This document shows positions 33,059 to 44,597 of a DNA stretch of 64,000 nucleotides, in pieces. The translations under genes were made by a program, and so were the position numbers. Numbering within the stretch: the first letter of the stretch is position 1; each line of letters opens with the position of its first letter. Source of the DNA: Plantago major (taxonomy: Eukaryota > Streptophyta > Magnoliopsida > Lamiales > Plantaginaceae); the NCBI GenBank assembly GCA_026545765.1, contig JAIFAC010000114.1:1-64000 (forward strand), given 5' to 3'. The notes beneath the pieces are model-generated. The model worked only from the letters and a program-made list of their open reading frames with translations. It was not told where the DNA came from and ran no database searches.

Positions 33059-34649
33059 TGTTGGGCCATATAACGGCAAAGAAAACGACTCGAGGGGGGG
33101 GGGGTGAATAGTCTTTTAAAACTTTTGTCGATAATCACAATTTCTCAGATATCTGTGAAGATATCTGATACTTAATTTTTAGAGAGCGGAAGACTTTTTT
33201 GTGATAAGTGCACGTGCTCAGCAAGATCAGTGTAAATACTTTGCAAGATAAATAAAGCAAGTGATAAACCGAAAGTAAATAAGACAAGTCTTTTATAGTG
33301 GTATCCAAGGTATGAATCCTTCAACTAATCCACTTCGGCCTTTCTCAGACCTAGAATCAACTAAGATAGATAATTGAGGTAACCTTACAAGTATCTTCTC
33401 TAGATTCCTAAATACACTAGGTTCCCAACCAAGTGTTCCCCCTGATTTATTCCCCAGCTTTCACAGCTAAGTACTTCGACTAAACCTTGAGCTATTCCTT
33501 AGTTTCCCAAACTAAGTACTTCCTATGCTCAGTAACCTTGGAGTTATTCCTTAGTTTCCCAAACTAAGTACTTCCTGTACTCCACGCCGATTAAGGTGTT
33601 GGTTAAGGTAGTTTGTCAGGTGAGCTTCTTTAATAACTTGTTTAGTTATTCAGATAGCTCCATGAATCAAGTATACTTAATACACTTTTCAATGTATGGT
33701 ATCTTGTTCTTTACAGACCCAAGTCTATGATAAGTGTTCAAGAGAATGAATCTCAGATATGAAATCTTAGTTCAAGTCTTTCACAAATAACAATGCTTGT
33801 TAAGGATCAGGACACTTAGAACTTTTGTGCTACTTAGAATCAAGAGCTTTGGTCGCAACAGAAAGCTTGAAGGTAAGTAGTGTGCTTGAGAGAGCTTGTG
33901 AGAGTATTCAATGTAAGTTATGTGTTTGTTCTAAGGTGTGTTCTCAAGCAGCCTATGTGTTGATATCTATAGATGAATTTGAGTGCCGTTTGAATAGTAT
34001 CTGTTAGGCTTAACTCAATTTCAAACTATTGATATCTGAGTATAGTACTGTAGTAGGTTTGTCTTCTTCTTTAGAAGCTACCATTTTTGTTCGTATTTTC
34101 TGCATGCATTTAATGCACAGATTATACTTTGTCCTCAGAGTTAATCTAAACTATGCATGCTTTCTGAAGCCATGCATGTCCTTTTCCAGAGACTATCTTA
34201 ACTCCAGATACCACTTGTTAAAAATATATTGTTTTCCCGGAAACATAATCTTTATCCAAGGTATCTGAGTGTAGATATCTGTGGGCACTTTTCCTCGTTT
34301 CAGAAACCTTTATTTCTCAAATATCTTTTGCAACACCGCTTATTTAAAAATGCTTCAGGTCTTCAAGATATCTCGTCATAGGTATCTCAAAGCCTTTGTC
34401 TTCAAAGAATCTTGTGCGCCTTCGATCTTCAAAATTTGTTGAACTTTTCCATTGATGCCTTCTTGGTCTTCTTCAGAGAATAAAAATTACATTCAGAGAC
34501 CTAACATCCTATACAAAATTTGCTAGACTATCATACTTAGTGAGTTTCCTCTTTTACAGTGTTCTAGTGAACCAAGAGTACTAACCACCTTTCTGAGCTA
34601 AGATAGGTCATTAGGTTGCTCATCAGAATCTAAACATATAATCCTTACG
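33059..34649 (-). repeat. 3' LTR of element G
   Basis: Plus-strand reading TGTTGGGCC to ATCCTTACG; the canonical CTAACA end has mutated. Matches 44598-46186 along its length, including the G-rich run at about 33097-33108 and the 'actaagtacttcc' repeats near 33470-33570. Confidence 0.88.
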
Positions 34650-35043
34650 AATTTCCCCCATTTTGATCAGTCAACGATGACTATCTGACCTATTACAAAT
34701 CTGGATGAGGAAACAATCCATCACTTAATCATTTCTTATGATTTTTCAATTCGTATAATTAAGTGTAGAAAGTAAACATCAACCAAATCACAAGGTGTGA
34801 TCTTTGCTGACAAGTTATCTTTTATAGCAATTGATATTTGAGAGTAGGTTCATCAGATATGTTACAAAGAATGTTCAGAGATAACTTTAATACAAGATAA
34901 AACAACATTTCTGCTCAGTCAGCAAGATATAAAATACATAGTTTAAATTAGGACAACATGAGTAACCAAGCTCCAAGTAGACATCCTAATAAACTAGTCT
35001 TCAAGTCTTCAACACTTCAAGTCTTCAAAAGCAGTTCCATGGA
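34650..35043 (-). promoter_or_regulatory. Polypurine tract and 3' untranslated region of element G
   Basis: On the minus strand AAAATGGGGGAAATT (34650-34664) abuts the LTR. The rest is AT-rich with no gene. Confidence 0.7.
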
Positions 35044-35924
35044 TCAATCTGCAAATTTCCTATCACCAAACCTTTTGACATCATCAGAGTAGTCATAGAG
35101 AAGTGTTCTGATAATCATCTCTGTGTCTCTGGCAAATCCACATACTTCCTTGTAGGTTTTGGTAGGATTCTTCTTGGCAAAGTGCTTGACCCACAGATAC
35201 TTTCCCCACTTCCAGGCATGCTCGATTCTGATATCTGATAGCTTGAAGTATTCATATATGATCTTCACATATCGGATGTCACCTTGTATCGATCTTCACC
35301 AAGTAGAAGGACTCATAGGTTCCACAGAAGTCTTGCTCTTGTCGCTCAAAGGATGTTAGGAATTCTGTGCACATCATCTGGCTTTCCATAAGTACATTCA
35401 TCAGAGATGTCCTTTTTCATGGCTTCTATTCTCTTGATTACTTCAAAATCTAACCAGGCTTTGTTGTGGTTGGTGTTAATCAAGATTGGCTTGTCTTTTC
35501 TCCATGCCATGAGCTGTTTATGGATTGGTTCGAAATTTTCATTTACCCATAAGTGCTTGAGTTCCGTAATCCAAGAGTCATTCTTCCGATGAATGAACTC
35601 AGACATGAGGAATCATTGTTGGTCTTCACATACTCAATCTTCGCTTCTTCGGCCCGAGTGGTAGTCAAGTTTTCTTTGTTCGCCTCACTGCTCCTCCATT
35701 GTCTTGAATTTTCCCTTCGTTTTGCTTGAAGAACCACCCTAGATAGACTTGGTAGTTCAGAGGGTGTTTTAGCTTCCAAAGGCTTTGCCTATGGGCACTT
35801 AGCTATCAATTTTTCTTTTCCGTGAAGAGGAGCTTCATCTTTATCGCCTCTTCATCATCATTAATATCAATTCTTGTGAGACTTTTGGCCTTTCTTCATT
35901 GCCTGTGGATTTGATTTCGCCTTC

Positions 35925-36258
35925 TTCTTCTTCTTCTTCTTCTCCTCCTCCTCCTCCTCCTCCTCCTCCTCCTCCTCCTCCTCCTGCTTCTTCTTCTTCT
36001 TCTTCTTATTCTTCTTCCTCTTCTTCCTCTTCCTCTTCTTCCTCTTCCTCTTCTTCCTCCTCTTCCTCCTCTTCTTCCTCCTCTTCTTCTTAGTCTTCTT
36101 CTTCTTCTTCTTCTTCTTCTTCTTCTTCTTCTTCTTCTTCTTCTTCTTCCTCTTCCTCCTCCTCTTCGCCCTCTTCTTCTTCCTCTTCTTCTTCCTTCTT
36201 CTTCTTCTTCTTCTTCTTCTTCTTCTTCTTCTTCTTCTTCTTCTTCTTCTTCTTCATA
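35925..36258 (-). repeat. CTT/CTC microsatellite coding for poly-Glu/Arg on the minus strand
   Basis: About 330 bases of almost pure (TTC)n interrupted by (CTC)n on the plus strand, in runs: TTC, then CTC x14 or so (35943-35985), then mixed CTT/CTC, then long TTC runs (36088-36146, 36199-36254). It lies inside the accessory gene of G. Confidence 0.95.
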
Positions 36259-36531
36259 TACCTTCACACTAGAAGGCTCAATGACATTTTCTTCGTAAAC
36301 ATCGACGCTTCTGGTCCTTTATGGCATGTCTGCCTTATCTTCTTCTTTCTCAGCTGGAGCCTATTAGAAACATCCACTTAATTAGTTAAGTGTATTAACA
36401 TATATATCTGATAAGTAATATCTTAAGAAACTCTCTATCACCTGTAGCACAGGCTCAGATTCCTTAAGAGGTGAGGTTGTAGTAGCCTCCTTCTCAGTCT
36501 CTGAGGCAAGCTTTCCAGCTTCCTCTTGTTC

Positions 36532-37956
36532 TTGTGTGTTAGGAATAGCTGTTAGTATTTTGATCACTCATCACATGTTCTTATCTTAGCCAGAAAGGTG
36601 ATTAAGTACTCTTGGTTCACTTGAACATTGTAAAACAGGAAATCACTGAGTATGATTAGTCTAGTAAATCTTGTATTAGGATTATAGGTCTCTGAGTGTA
36701 ATTTTTTTATTTTAAGAAGACCATGAAGATCAATCCTAGCAATGGAGCTTTTCTGAAGATTAGAAGACTGAAGATTGCACAAGGTTTATGAAGACACAAA
36801 GGTTTAGTCTAACTCAGAAAGACTATGTCCTTAATCCTTTCTTAAGTATATTAACTTACTTTCGAAATATGATTATGGACATATGACATCATGAGTATGG
36901 AGCATGCAAGCCATCAGAAAGGCTCATGTATCCGTTGAGACCATAGGACAATGAACAGTACTATGCATTAAATGCATCGGCAAATGTCGCAAAAGCATTC
37001 TCTGAAAAATGAGATAGTGACTTCTGAGTACATAGTTCAAGATATAAACGGATATAATTTGATGGAGAGCACAACGGATATAATTCAAACGCTTCTCAAA
37101 TTTATCTATATACATCACACACTTAGATGCTTGAAGAAAATACCTTAGAACGCTCTATCTTGCAAAATTATCATCAAGCAAAGTATTCTCTCAAGCACTC
37201 TACTACCCTTTCTGAAATCTTTCTGTTGCTTGAAGAATCACTAGTAGTTCTAAGTTGTCCTGAACCTTAACAAGAGATTGTTATTCGTGAAAGAGTTGAA
37301 CTATCAGATACCCTTTCTGAAGCTCATTCTCCATAACGGACATCAATTACTGGTCAAGAAGAATGCATCGCCATCCACCTAAAAAGTGTATTAAGTAGTC
37401 TCGCTCGTTTGCTCTCAAAACATAATCTAAAAGTTATAGAAGCTTTTGGACAAAACCTTATAACCAACACCATCAAAGCGTGGAGTAGAGGAAGTACTTG
37501 ATTTGGGAAATCAGGGAATAACTCTAAGGTTATCTGAGTAGAGGAAGTACTTAGCTCTAGGAGCTGGGGAATAACTCAGGGGGAACATTTAGTTGGGAAC
37601 CATTTGTTTAAGAATCTTAGAATAGAATTATTGTAAGGTGAACTCAATTAGTCGTTTCTAGTGAATTCTAGGTCTCGTAAAGACCAAGTGGATTAGTCGA
37701 GGATTACGCCACCTCCAGATACCACTATATTTGCTGTGTCATTTAACTTTTTGTATTTACATTTCAGCAAAGCACACACACACACACATACTTATTGTTT
37801 CTGCACTTACCTATCTTAAAGTCTTCCAAGGCCTGATTTTAAGTATCGAAACCCTGTGTTTCGAGAAATCGTGTTTATCGACAAAAGTTTTAAAAGACTA
37901 TTCACCCCCCTCCCCCTCTAGTCTTTTACTTTGTCGTTATCTGGACCAACATTGTG
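36532..37956 (+). mobile_element. Inverted solo LTR of family G inside element G, TSD TTGTG
   Basis: The LTR itself is 36537-37951 (1415 bp), TGTTAGGAATAG to GGACCAACA, opposite in orientation to the other three family copies. TTGTG flanks it at 36532-36536 and 37952-37956. It splits the accessory gene between the ESEPVLQ/EQEEAGK block and upstream sequence. Contains a (CA)n run at 37768-37785. Confidence 0.88.
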
Positions 37957-39897
37957 TTTCTAATTCAGCCTGTAACAAAGAAATTTTATTAAATAACAAG
38001 ATTAATAAACACAAATTATCACAAGTAGAGAGTTAAACCATTCAGCTACCTGAGCGGCCAGTCGATTGGTCTCTGCAACTTGTGACCCTTCTATGTTTTG
38101 GTCTTGTTGTTCCATTTCAGCTTCTTTGTTTGAAGTTTAAGGTACTTCAGACCTTTCCTGAGTATGCAACTCAGTTGCCTCCCCTGGTTGATCATTCTAA
38201 GCAGATGCCTCAGTTTGATCCCTCTCATTGAGTCAGGAACTCGCTTTTTGCAGATTTTCTTCAAAGAATGAAAGATGGTTTCAGAACTCAAGTACCATTT
38301 CAGCAGATTCACATCCGCTTGTGGTTGTTGTGCTTGAGACAGTGTTGAGTGTTGAGGCAATGGCAAGATCCTCCAACACTGTTATCACCATCGAGCATCT
38401 TCAATATTTTTCATTTTCTTGCTCGATGGTGTAATTTGTCCAAGGATTCTCGACACAGCTTGCTTCTTCAAAGAACCTTTGAAATAGGTGCTTGTTCAAA
38501 GAACCTGTGGTGTAGTTCTTCTTCGATACCTCTACACCGCCATTTTTCAAGAATCTTAGCCCTTTTGATTTTTCTAAGACTTGAGATGACTAATTACATC
38601 TTCATCGCCGAGCTCTCATCAAGATTAGGACCGATTGGTCCATAATCCCGCGTTTCAGAGATAAGGCTTGGTATCTATCACTACTTTCTTTAGCAAGATT
38701 GATGAGTTCATCGCCAAGGCTTTCAGCAGAGTCTTAACATTTCGAAGCACTTTCTTTTCGAGTCTACTTGTCGAGTAGCCGATAATTGCTTTGGCAAGAT
38801 TGATGAGTTCATCTGTATTTATGAGTTCATCAGCAGTGGCGGCAGATATTTGGGAATCGACAACCTCAATTGGTGTGTCTACTGATTTGCCAGCAGACTT
38901 CTTTCGTGAAGTTCTGGGCTTCGTGGAAGCAACCTTTCCCTCAGATACCTCTTCGCCTTTCGCTTCGAACCTTTCCGAGATCCAAGAACCTTTTTCATCA
39001 AGTTCAGATACTCATATTTGTAAAGTAGGTTATCATGCTATGTCACCTTCTCTCCGAGCTCAACGCCAAGCTTCTCCAAAGTAGCATATCTTTAGACCAT
39101 AGCTTATCGTGGCCTTCGCTCAAGAAGTCCCTTAGCGATTTTAGGCTCAAAGCCTTCAATCTTCTTCACAAACTTCATAAAGGCGCATTTCCCCAATTGA
39201 AAGGGTTTTCCAAATTTTGTCTTGTTGTTGCAACAAGAACATCATCATCCAGCCGTTTCGCTTATCCGGTCAAGACCTCCTTGTAGACCATCAAAGCATC
39301 TGTGAAGAATGCATGCCAACACATCCCAAAGAACTAGCAGATGTCCGGTTCGATGTCGCAGCTTGAAATCAAAGGTGTATCCGGTTTTCAAGATCACACA
39401 TCATCAGACAAATTGCTTTTACACCTTCAAGGAGATCATCATCCTTGGTGTCTCTTTCAAAATCCTTTCCAAGATTTTGAAGATCAAACAACTTAGAAGT
39501 TGTTAAGTCAAAGGATTTCCTTTCCTTCGACCTTAGTTTTATAGACACTATTGCAAAGGTTTTCGTAAATACAGGATATAATCCTGGAGTTATTGTAGAA
39601 TTCTAACACATCCAGTGAAGAAATTCCACTGGGAAGAGCAGATAGAAAACCCTTGATTTGTGCCTTTTCAAGCATGTCAAGAAATAGCTTCCTATCGGCT
39701 TGATTTCCAACAACAGCCATGAGGTATTCCTCAATCATGGCACCACCCCAAATCATTCTGTGATTTGAAGTCCAATGATCGGGATTAAAGTCTCCTACCA
39801 ATCGATTGTTTACTATAACCAACTCTGGTGCTTGCTTTTCAGCAGTACCAGTGGTAGAAGATTGGGGTTTTTGGGTAGACGAACGCTTAGGAGCCAT

Positions 39898-40600
39898 CTC
39901 TTTATATAGTGCAAGTGTTTTGAAAGTTTGAAAGAGATTTGGATGAGAGAATATTGATTCTTTGCAGAAAGACTAACAAAAATTTGCAGAGGTTGAAGAA
40001 TGGTTTTTGCTATTCTTGTGCAAGTCTGAATGTTGGATTAGGCGAAAGTAATTTCTTTTGCCAAAATCCTATATATATAGCAACGTAATTGCATAAACAT
40101 ATACATACAAATAGGTTTTGTATATACGATCTGTGAATTGCGCATAAAGCGGTAAAAGTTTGTTCAAGATTAAATGCATAGTGGGCCATGTCGAAACTTC
40201 AACAAATTCACTATTTATTACCGAGAATTAATTTCGCCAGAAAGATCAATCGCCCATTTCATCAAGGGAATGTTGGCTATTAGCTATCCTAATCACGCTT
40301 CGGTGAATGAGAACACTTTGTATCCGATTCTATCTTATACTTGTTGTCTTTTCAAAGTTTTTCACAAAGATAGAAATAATACAAATTTCAAGATAGTAGT
40401 TAACTATGCAACAGACTATTCACTTTTGTGTTCCCCTCACCGAAAGTGATCTACATATCCGAAAATTCGCCTCGTAAATCTTCAAATAGCTATTTTACCT
40501 TTAGAGATATCTCAATCTTGCATTTCAAAGAATCTCATTTTCAGACACCTTTTCATGATGAAGGTTCTTAGTAACTGCTCCATTTCGAATTCTCATAGGA
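39898..40600 (-). other. Gap of element G where RT and RNase H are expected
   Basis: On the minus strand the integrase tail ends with EYSCSI near 40780-40800 and degraded sequence to about 40600. From there to the accessory gene start there is only AT-rich, stop-rich sequence with no YVDD, LYGLKQ or RNase H motif. Includes an intron-like or leader-like zone with TATATATAG (40073) before the accessory ATG. Confidence 0.55.
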
Positions 40601-41670
40601 AATTCTTCATCATGTCTTAAAGTCATCCGTTGTTACTAAGCATAGGTTGCTTTTCATCGCCGACTCATCCTCTATTTGAATGATAGAATTGTTTCCTTCC
40701 GAGGATCCTTTTCGTAATTTTTAATCATCTCTTTGAACCTATCGAGAGATCATCATTCAAGAGTACTTTCTTGTTTTCTTCATAGAATACTACATGAGTA
40801 TTCCTCAATCTTTTGCGTTCTTTTGTTGTAGATTCTATAGGCTTTGCTATTTAGAGAATAACCAAGAAATACTCCTTCATCTGCCTTTGGTTGAAATGTT
40901 CTCAATTATTCTTTTCCATTGTTAAGAACGAAACATCTGCAACCAAACACCCTTAGATGTTTGATACTAGGGGGTCTAGCAATGAAAAGCTCGTAAGGAT
41001 TTTTGTCATGGTGTTTGTTAATCTGACATCTATTTTGAGTGTAGCAAGCTGTGTTTACAGCTTCAACCCAATAGATTTCACTTATTTCAGTGTCAGCAAG
41101 CATTGTTCTTGCTGCTTCTTTCAGGGTCCTATTCTTTCTTTCAGCAACACCATTTTGTATACCTTTGCAGGTACAAAACTCTTTTATGTACTAGTTCACA
41201 AACTCAGTACCATGGTCTGTTCTGATTACAGATACCTTGTCATTTTTCATGACTTCGAGCTTATTCAAAGAAGTCAGTATCTCAACCTTGCATCGATTTG
41301 TGTTTGAGAAAGACAACCTAAGTGAATCTTGAGTAATCATCAACAACAACTGCATTATACTTCTTTCTTGCATAACTAGTTACAGAGGATTCAAAAGATC
41401 CATATGTAACATTTGCAAGTGGCCTTTCACCGAATGTCTAGTTTTAGACTTGAAAGATGTTTTCGATTGTTTTCCCATTTCGCAAGTCGAGCATACACCT
41501 TCTTTTCTATATGCCATTTTGGGTAAACCAACCACCATCTCTTTCGCTAGCTTATTCGTAGTTTTGAAATTCAAGTGACTCATTCTTTTATGCCATAGCC
41601 AATTTTCTTCAAAGGCTGATTGACTCACCATGAGACATTCTTTAGTTGTATGATGCCCAATCAAGAACAT
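40600..41670 (-). pseudogene. Element G pre-integrase domain and integrase
   Basis: The pre-integrase block WLWHKRMSHLNFKTTNKLAK with C-x2-C (CSTCEMGKQ) lies at 41455-41610. The integrase core shows DDYSRF (about 41330), TDHGTEFVN (41191-41215) and VAERKNRTLKEAARTMLAD (41095-41150), giving all three DDE residues. ISEIYWVEAVNTACYTQNR and HLRVFGCRCFVLNNGKE follow (40906-41090), then DEGVFLGYS (about 40870) and EEYSCSI. This wording is typical of SIRE-like copia integrase. Stops at the LNPL end and several frameshifts break it. Integrase would insert the cDNA into chromosomes. Confidence 0.8.
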
Positions 41671-42020
41671 AAAGATTTCCTTTGCACCTTACAACCAAGA
41701 CTGTCTGCTTTGACTCATTGTCAATCACTTTACATAGTTTTGACTTGATCTTGACAGTGGACCCTTTGTCTACTAGTTGACTCATGCTTAGCAGATTATA
41801 TTTCAATCCCTTTACATGAAGTACTTCGAGATTGTAAGGGCTCCAAACTTCAAATTTCCAAAACCTATGGTCGATTTTCATCTCCTCCAAAGAAACCTGA
41901 TAATTGGTCCATCCTTGCACTTTCTGTAGTCAATCAGATTTGCTTTGTCTCCTGTCATGTGCTTCCCACATCCACTATCAAAATGCCACTTTGAATTAGT
42001 CTTTAGAGTGTCTGCAAATA
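41642..42020 (-). pseudogene. Element G aspartic protease
   Basis: WHFDSGCGKHMTGDKANLI at about 41930-41990 is the copia protease active site (D-S-G), as in W-x-DSGCS-HMTG. It continues FWKFEVWSPYNLEVLHVKGL and KYNLLSMSQLVDKG, ending GNLYVLDWASYN at 41642. It cleaves the Gag-Pol polyprotein. A frame change separates the active site from the downstream part. Confidence 0.8.
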
Positions 42021-42069
42021 ACAGAAAATAGGAGATTAGGTTCTAATGCCAACAATGGAACTATCTCGA

Positions 42070-44470
42070 CTAAAGAATCTTCCAAAGAGGAATCCATTTT
42101 TGAATGAATTTCTTAGGAACATTCTTTTTTCTAACAGGAACATAAGGAAGAATTTTAGTTAAATGATTAGTATCATTGTTAATAAGAACTATTTTCTTCC
42201 TTGGTGTGTTCCTTGGTGCTCCATTTGGTGCTTTCAGTGCACTGTTTCTTTCGAGTCCGCTTCTCAAAACTTAGCTTTCTAGCTGATTTCTTCTAGCCTC
42301 GCATTCAGATTTTCAAGGGCTTGATTCATCTTCCACTTCGATAATTGTCAGAGCAATTCTAGCCTTTAACCATCGTTTTGCTCTTGTTGGTACTCACGAG
42401 CAAGTTGTTTCAATGGCTTTATAGCCATTACCATTCCGAGCACTCGTGCTATCTCGAGATCTTTTCTCAGCCTTTGCTAGTCTCTTGATAATCTATTTTC
42501 TTTCCGTAAAACGTGACATAGGAGAATTTGTCACCTCGCAATTTTTCCTTCTCGAGAGACATAGCATCGTGGTGATTGCACTTTTCAAAGGTTATGTTTC
42601 TTTTCGTAGACATTTCCAACAGCTTTTCCTTGGGACTTGTTTTTTCCCACAAAGGCTTAGTCAATCGCTTTTCTTTGTCAACAACCTTAGCTTTCAATCG
42701 ATGTCAGATTGTTTGGGAATCACCTTGCTGTAATCGACAAATGTTCGCCTTTCATCATTCTTATTCGAGTGGTAGAACCGTCTGTGTGTGTCCAAATTCA
42801 AGTCCTCTCTTTTCAAGGATCTCTTAAATAAGATTGTACTTCAAGAAGAGTGTCACTTTGGCCTAAGATTGAAAAGATAATTCTTTCTTTTGAGTTCTTC
42901 ATTCTCGTAAAGAAGATCTTCACATTTCTTTTGAAGATTGGCCAATGCTTCTTTATGTGATTTTTTCGTCTCGTATAATCGAGCCTTGAGAAATGCATTT
43001 TCAAAGATCCTTTTCTCGATATTCAGTATTTGTGAATTTTCCTTTACAAGAAAATTCTTTTCTTCTTCAAGAATTTCGGCTCTAGCTCGGACCATTAGAA
43101 ATTCTATTTTGTAGAGATCAAGTTCTCTTCTGAGATTTTCCAGATCTTTGATTCCTTCTTCATCACTTTCATAAGTATAACAGGAAGTATGTGTTACCTC
43201 ATCAGCCATTAGACAAGTTTCAATGTTGGAGATATCTGGAAAGATCTCTTCAGCCATTCCACACACATCTTTCTTTTTTTGTCCAAAGTCAATTACTTCA
43301 TGAGAAACACTGCACATTTCTGGAGAAGGCAGTGTGGAATCATCTGAGTCTTCATCCTCAGAATCAGACTCAATGTCTAGAGCATCCAAATTGAGTCGAT
43401 CTTTTCCTTTCTTCAAAGGAGCATAGATCTTTGACTTCTTTTGAAGATTCTTCTATCTTTCTTGTCACCTGTCTTAAGTTTGTTGAAGGCAGGACAATCC
43501 TTCTTGAAATGACCAGGTTTCTGACAATAGAAACAGATATCATTTTCGATTTCTGCTTCCTCAGTACTTGATGCTTTCTGAGCCGGCTTGTTCAGCGAGC
43601 TTTGCATAGTTTTGTACTGGTGATAGTTTGAGCCTAGATGCTTTTTAGCTTCTCTTTGGTTTTTCTTCTCTCAATTTCTCGACTGACATATTTTCCCATT
43701 TTCTTTACAGCAAGAGCATCCTCAGTCACCTCCTTGCCTTTCTTCTTTGAGAGCAACATTCTACAACTTTTCAGTTGTGTGTTCTCTTTGAGTTGTCCCA
43801 TAGTCAACGGTGGCAAGGTGAGAGAAAAGTTCCACTGGAGTGATATCCGCATTCCTCGTTAAAGTAGAAAAACTTTGTGTGCTCCTGCTATGATTTAGAC
43901 TTCACAATAGTCTTAATCTTTTTGACTGGTATATCTATTACTTTCACCAAGTGCCATGTCACTCATAAGTGTTGTAAACCGAAATCTAGTTCTTCAAGAA
44001 TCTCAGAGGACCTTGTTTAAAGTTTTGGAATTTGAGCTTCAAAACTTCAACTTATTTTCCTTTGTTTCACAAAGGTCGCACGTATTTCTTCAATCACCGC
44101 CGTGCCACTTTCGCCGTTTTTGCACCCCACTGTTTACACTATATGTGCTCTGGAGTAGAACGTATGATGATATTACGAGCCTGACCATCCAATCGATTTC
44201 TCTTGGCATCTTCCGGCGTCCGTAGCTCTCTGCTTTGGTTCAGAATAACTTGACTGGCAGGTCTCCCAATGGTTGACGCATCTGTCTGTGAAGACCCATC
44301 GCTTTGTTCTCTGTCTCTACCATTAGAAACCTCTATGACTTGCTTGAGTTGTTGAATGACTATTGGGCCATTATTTATCACGTCGATCATTTCGTCACTG
44401 ATGGCTTCTAGGTGGAGCATCATGTTGTTCTTCCATTTCTCATAATTTCTAGCTTGAGAATCGGGGCATC
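42070..44470 (-). pseudogene. Element G gag with zinc knuckle and coiled coil
   Basis: The N-terminus NYEKWKNNMMLHLEAISDEM with NGPIVIQ (44360-44450) is the copia gag start. The middle part (43860-44130) is frame-shifted. The zinc knuckle CFYCQKPGHFKKDC (43490-43535) is intact. An acidic patch (ESDSEDEDSDDS, 43330-43370) and a 100-residue coiled coil (LENLRRELDLYKIEFLMVRA to ENEELKRKN, 42870-43130) follow; this 187-codon piece is open. More charged helix lies at 42467-42697, and a basic linker at 42070-42267. The coiled-coil extension after the knuckle is usual for SIRE gag. It packages the RNA. Confidence 0.75.
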
Positions 44471-44582
44471 ACTTAAACACATTCTCGCAAGAAACACACT
44501 AAACAAACAAATCAAGTGTAGGTGACAAGGCTAGTGGGCACTTATCTCGATCTAGGTTCAAGGTGTATGCTTGGGAACCTCC

Positions 44583-44597
44583 TGCTCTGATACCACT
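44583..44597 (-). promoter_or_regulatory. Primer-binding site of element G (tRNA-iMet)
   Basis: On the minus strand GTGGTATCAGAGCAGG follows the LTR end GGACCAGG; TGGTATCAGAGC is complementary to the 3' end of initiator tRNA-Met. Confidence 0.88.

Larger units (their letters stand above)
35044..39897 (-). pseudogene. Accessory (env-position) gene of element G with poly-Glu tract, interrupted by a solo LTR
   Basis: Starts MAPKRSSTQKPQ at 39897; the first 129 codons are open and include DHWTSNHRMIWGGAMIEEYL and DVLEFYNNSRI. The latter resembles the FYANL start of plant transposon protein domains; this is a guess. Later blocks are in shifted frames: LKKICKKRVPDSM (38250), ESEPVLQVIESFL (36430-36470), VKVYEEEEE... 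poly-Glu (35925-36260). The C-terminus has SWITELKHLWVNENFEPIHK and KAWLDFEVIKRIEAM (35346-35606), then HAWKWGKYLWVKHFAKKNP, ending at 35044. SIRE-type elements carry an env-like gene here; no signal peptide or membrane anchor is clear. Frameshifts and the solo LTR disable it. Confidence 0.5.

Noticed and set aside
35899..36093. Open frame of Pro and Ser runs on the plus strand
   Set aside because: It is the other strand of the CTT/CTC microsatellite, which belongs to the minus-strand accessory gene of G.
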